From: JAQVEM01 sp964556165 | GTDB lineage: Bacteria; Actinomycetota; Humimicrobiia; Humimicrobiales; Humimicrobiaceae | NCBI GenBank assembly: GCA_964556165.1 | Contig: CAZKVH010000002.1 | Coordinates: 39,829 to 103,828 of the forward strand | Direction of reading: 5' to 3' | Length of the DNA: 64,000 bases | Part shown: positions 63,719-64,000 of the stretch, in pieces | Position numbering within the stretch: position 1 is the first letter of the stretch | How the letters are laid out: each line of letters opens with the position of its first letter | Made by a program: the position numbers and the translations under genes | The notes under the pieces: generated by a model | The model's database searches: none | What the model saw: only the letters and a program-made list of their open reading frames with translations | What the model was told of the DNA's origin: nothing

Positions 63719-63808
63719 TAAATAATTGTTGGAACTATAAAAAATATTAATAAGAAAGCTAAAATATATAAGCTAAGAATCGTTTATAAATACTGTAAAG
63801 TGTAACTT

Positions 63809-63897
<89 letters not shown>

Positions 63898-64000
63898 GTA
63901 AAATAAAAAGAATATAATTAAGATTATAAATATAGATTAATAATAAAATGAGTTTTGGTGTTTATGGGACTAAGTAGTAGTAGAAGATAAATAAATTATT

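Overview
The window is AT-rich bacterial chromosome with about 45 protein genes, two tRNA-Leu genes and little mobile DNA. I saw no insertion sequence, prophage, CRISPR array or rRNA. The gene order polA - rpsA - coaE - uvrB - uvrA - uvrC - (small membrane protein) - rapZ - gap - pgk - tpiA - gpmI - secG is the arrangement usual in Actinobacteria. A UvrD-type helicase with a C-terminal Fe-S nuclease (AdnB/AddB-like) fits the same group. I infer a deep-branching, low-GC actinobacterial lineage, probably anaerobic, with amino-acid prototrophy and peptide uptake. The taxonomic call is an inference; a marker-gene phylogeny would decide it.

Layout. 1-4630: end of a helicase-nuclease gene, ilvE, a candidate small RNA, and mnmA fused to an IscU/NifU-like domain. 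4631-6701: a secreted trypsin-like lipoprotein and a small membrane ORF. 6702-17145: branched-chain amino acid and serine genes (ilvB, ilvN, class V aminotransferase, serA, leuA, leuC, leuD, cimA), all on the plus strand. leuB, ilvC and ilvD are not here. 17203-22434: a GNAT enzyme, YjbQ, a PAS-PAS-GGDEF-HD-GYP signalling protein, the remains of a larB gene, and a lone GspE/PilB ATPase. 22514-28763: dnaE, then an opine-dehydrogenase-like gene paired with a B12-binding, glutamate-mutase-like gene. 28884-35414: histidine genes hisZ-G-B-H-A-F-IE (no hisD or hisC) followed by pfkA. 35416-37436: a tRNA and a frameshifted membrane diguanylate cyclase. 37543-56033: DNA repair/replication and lower glycolysis. 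56126-63612: an oligopeptide/dipeptide ABC transporter (binding protein, B, C, D, F) followed by a second binding protein whose two halves are in swapped order. 63809: tRNA-Leu.

How the genes work together. The ilv/leu/cim genes supply acetolactate, the early steps of leucine synthesis, and the citramalate entry to isoleucine. SerA and its neighbouring aminotransferase probably form the serine route. The his genes cover most of histidine synthesis. gap-pgk-tpiA-gpmI with pfkA provide glycolysis, and the ABC system imports peptides.

The strongest unusual signals are: the circularly permuted family-5 solute-binding lipoprotein (61888-63612), whose ends carry a duplicated LK-x-KEE joint; the NifU-like/MnmA fusion; a promoter-to-terminator unit without a gene at 2869-3074; the opine dehydrogenase/B12 enzyme pair; a decayed larB; a coaE that appears to start at AUA; a degenerate HD-GYP domain; and three perfect palindromic hairpins between genes.
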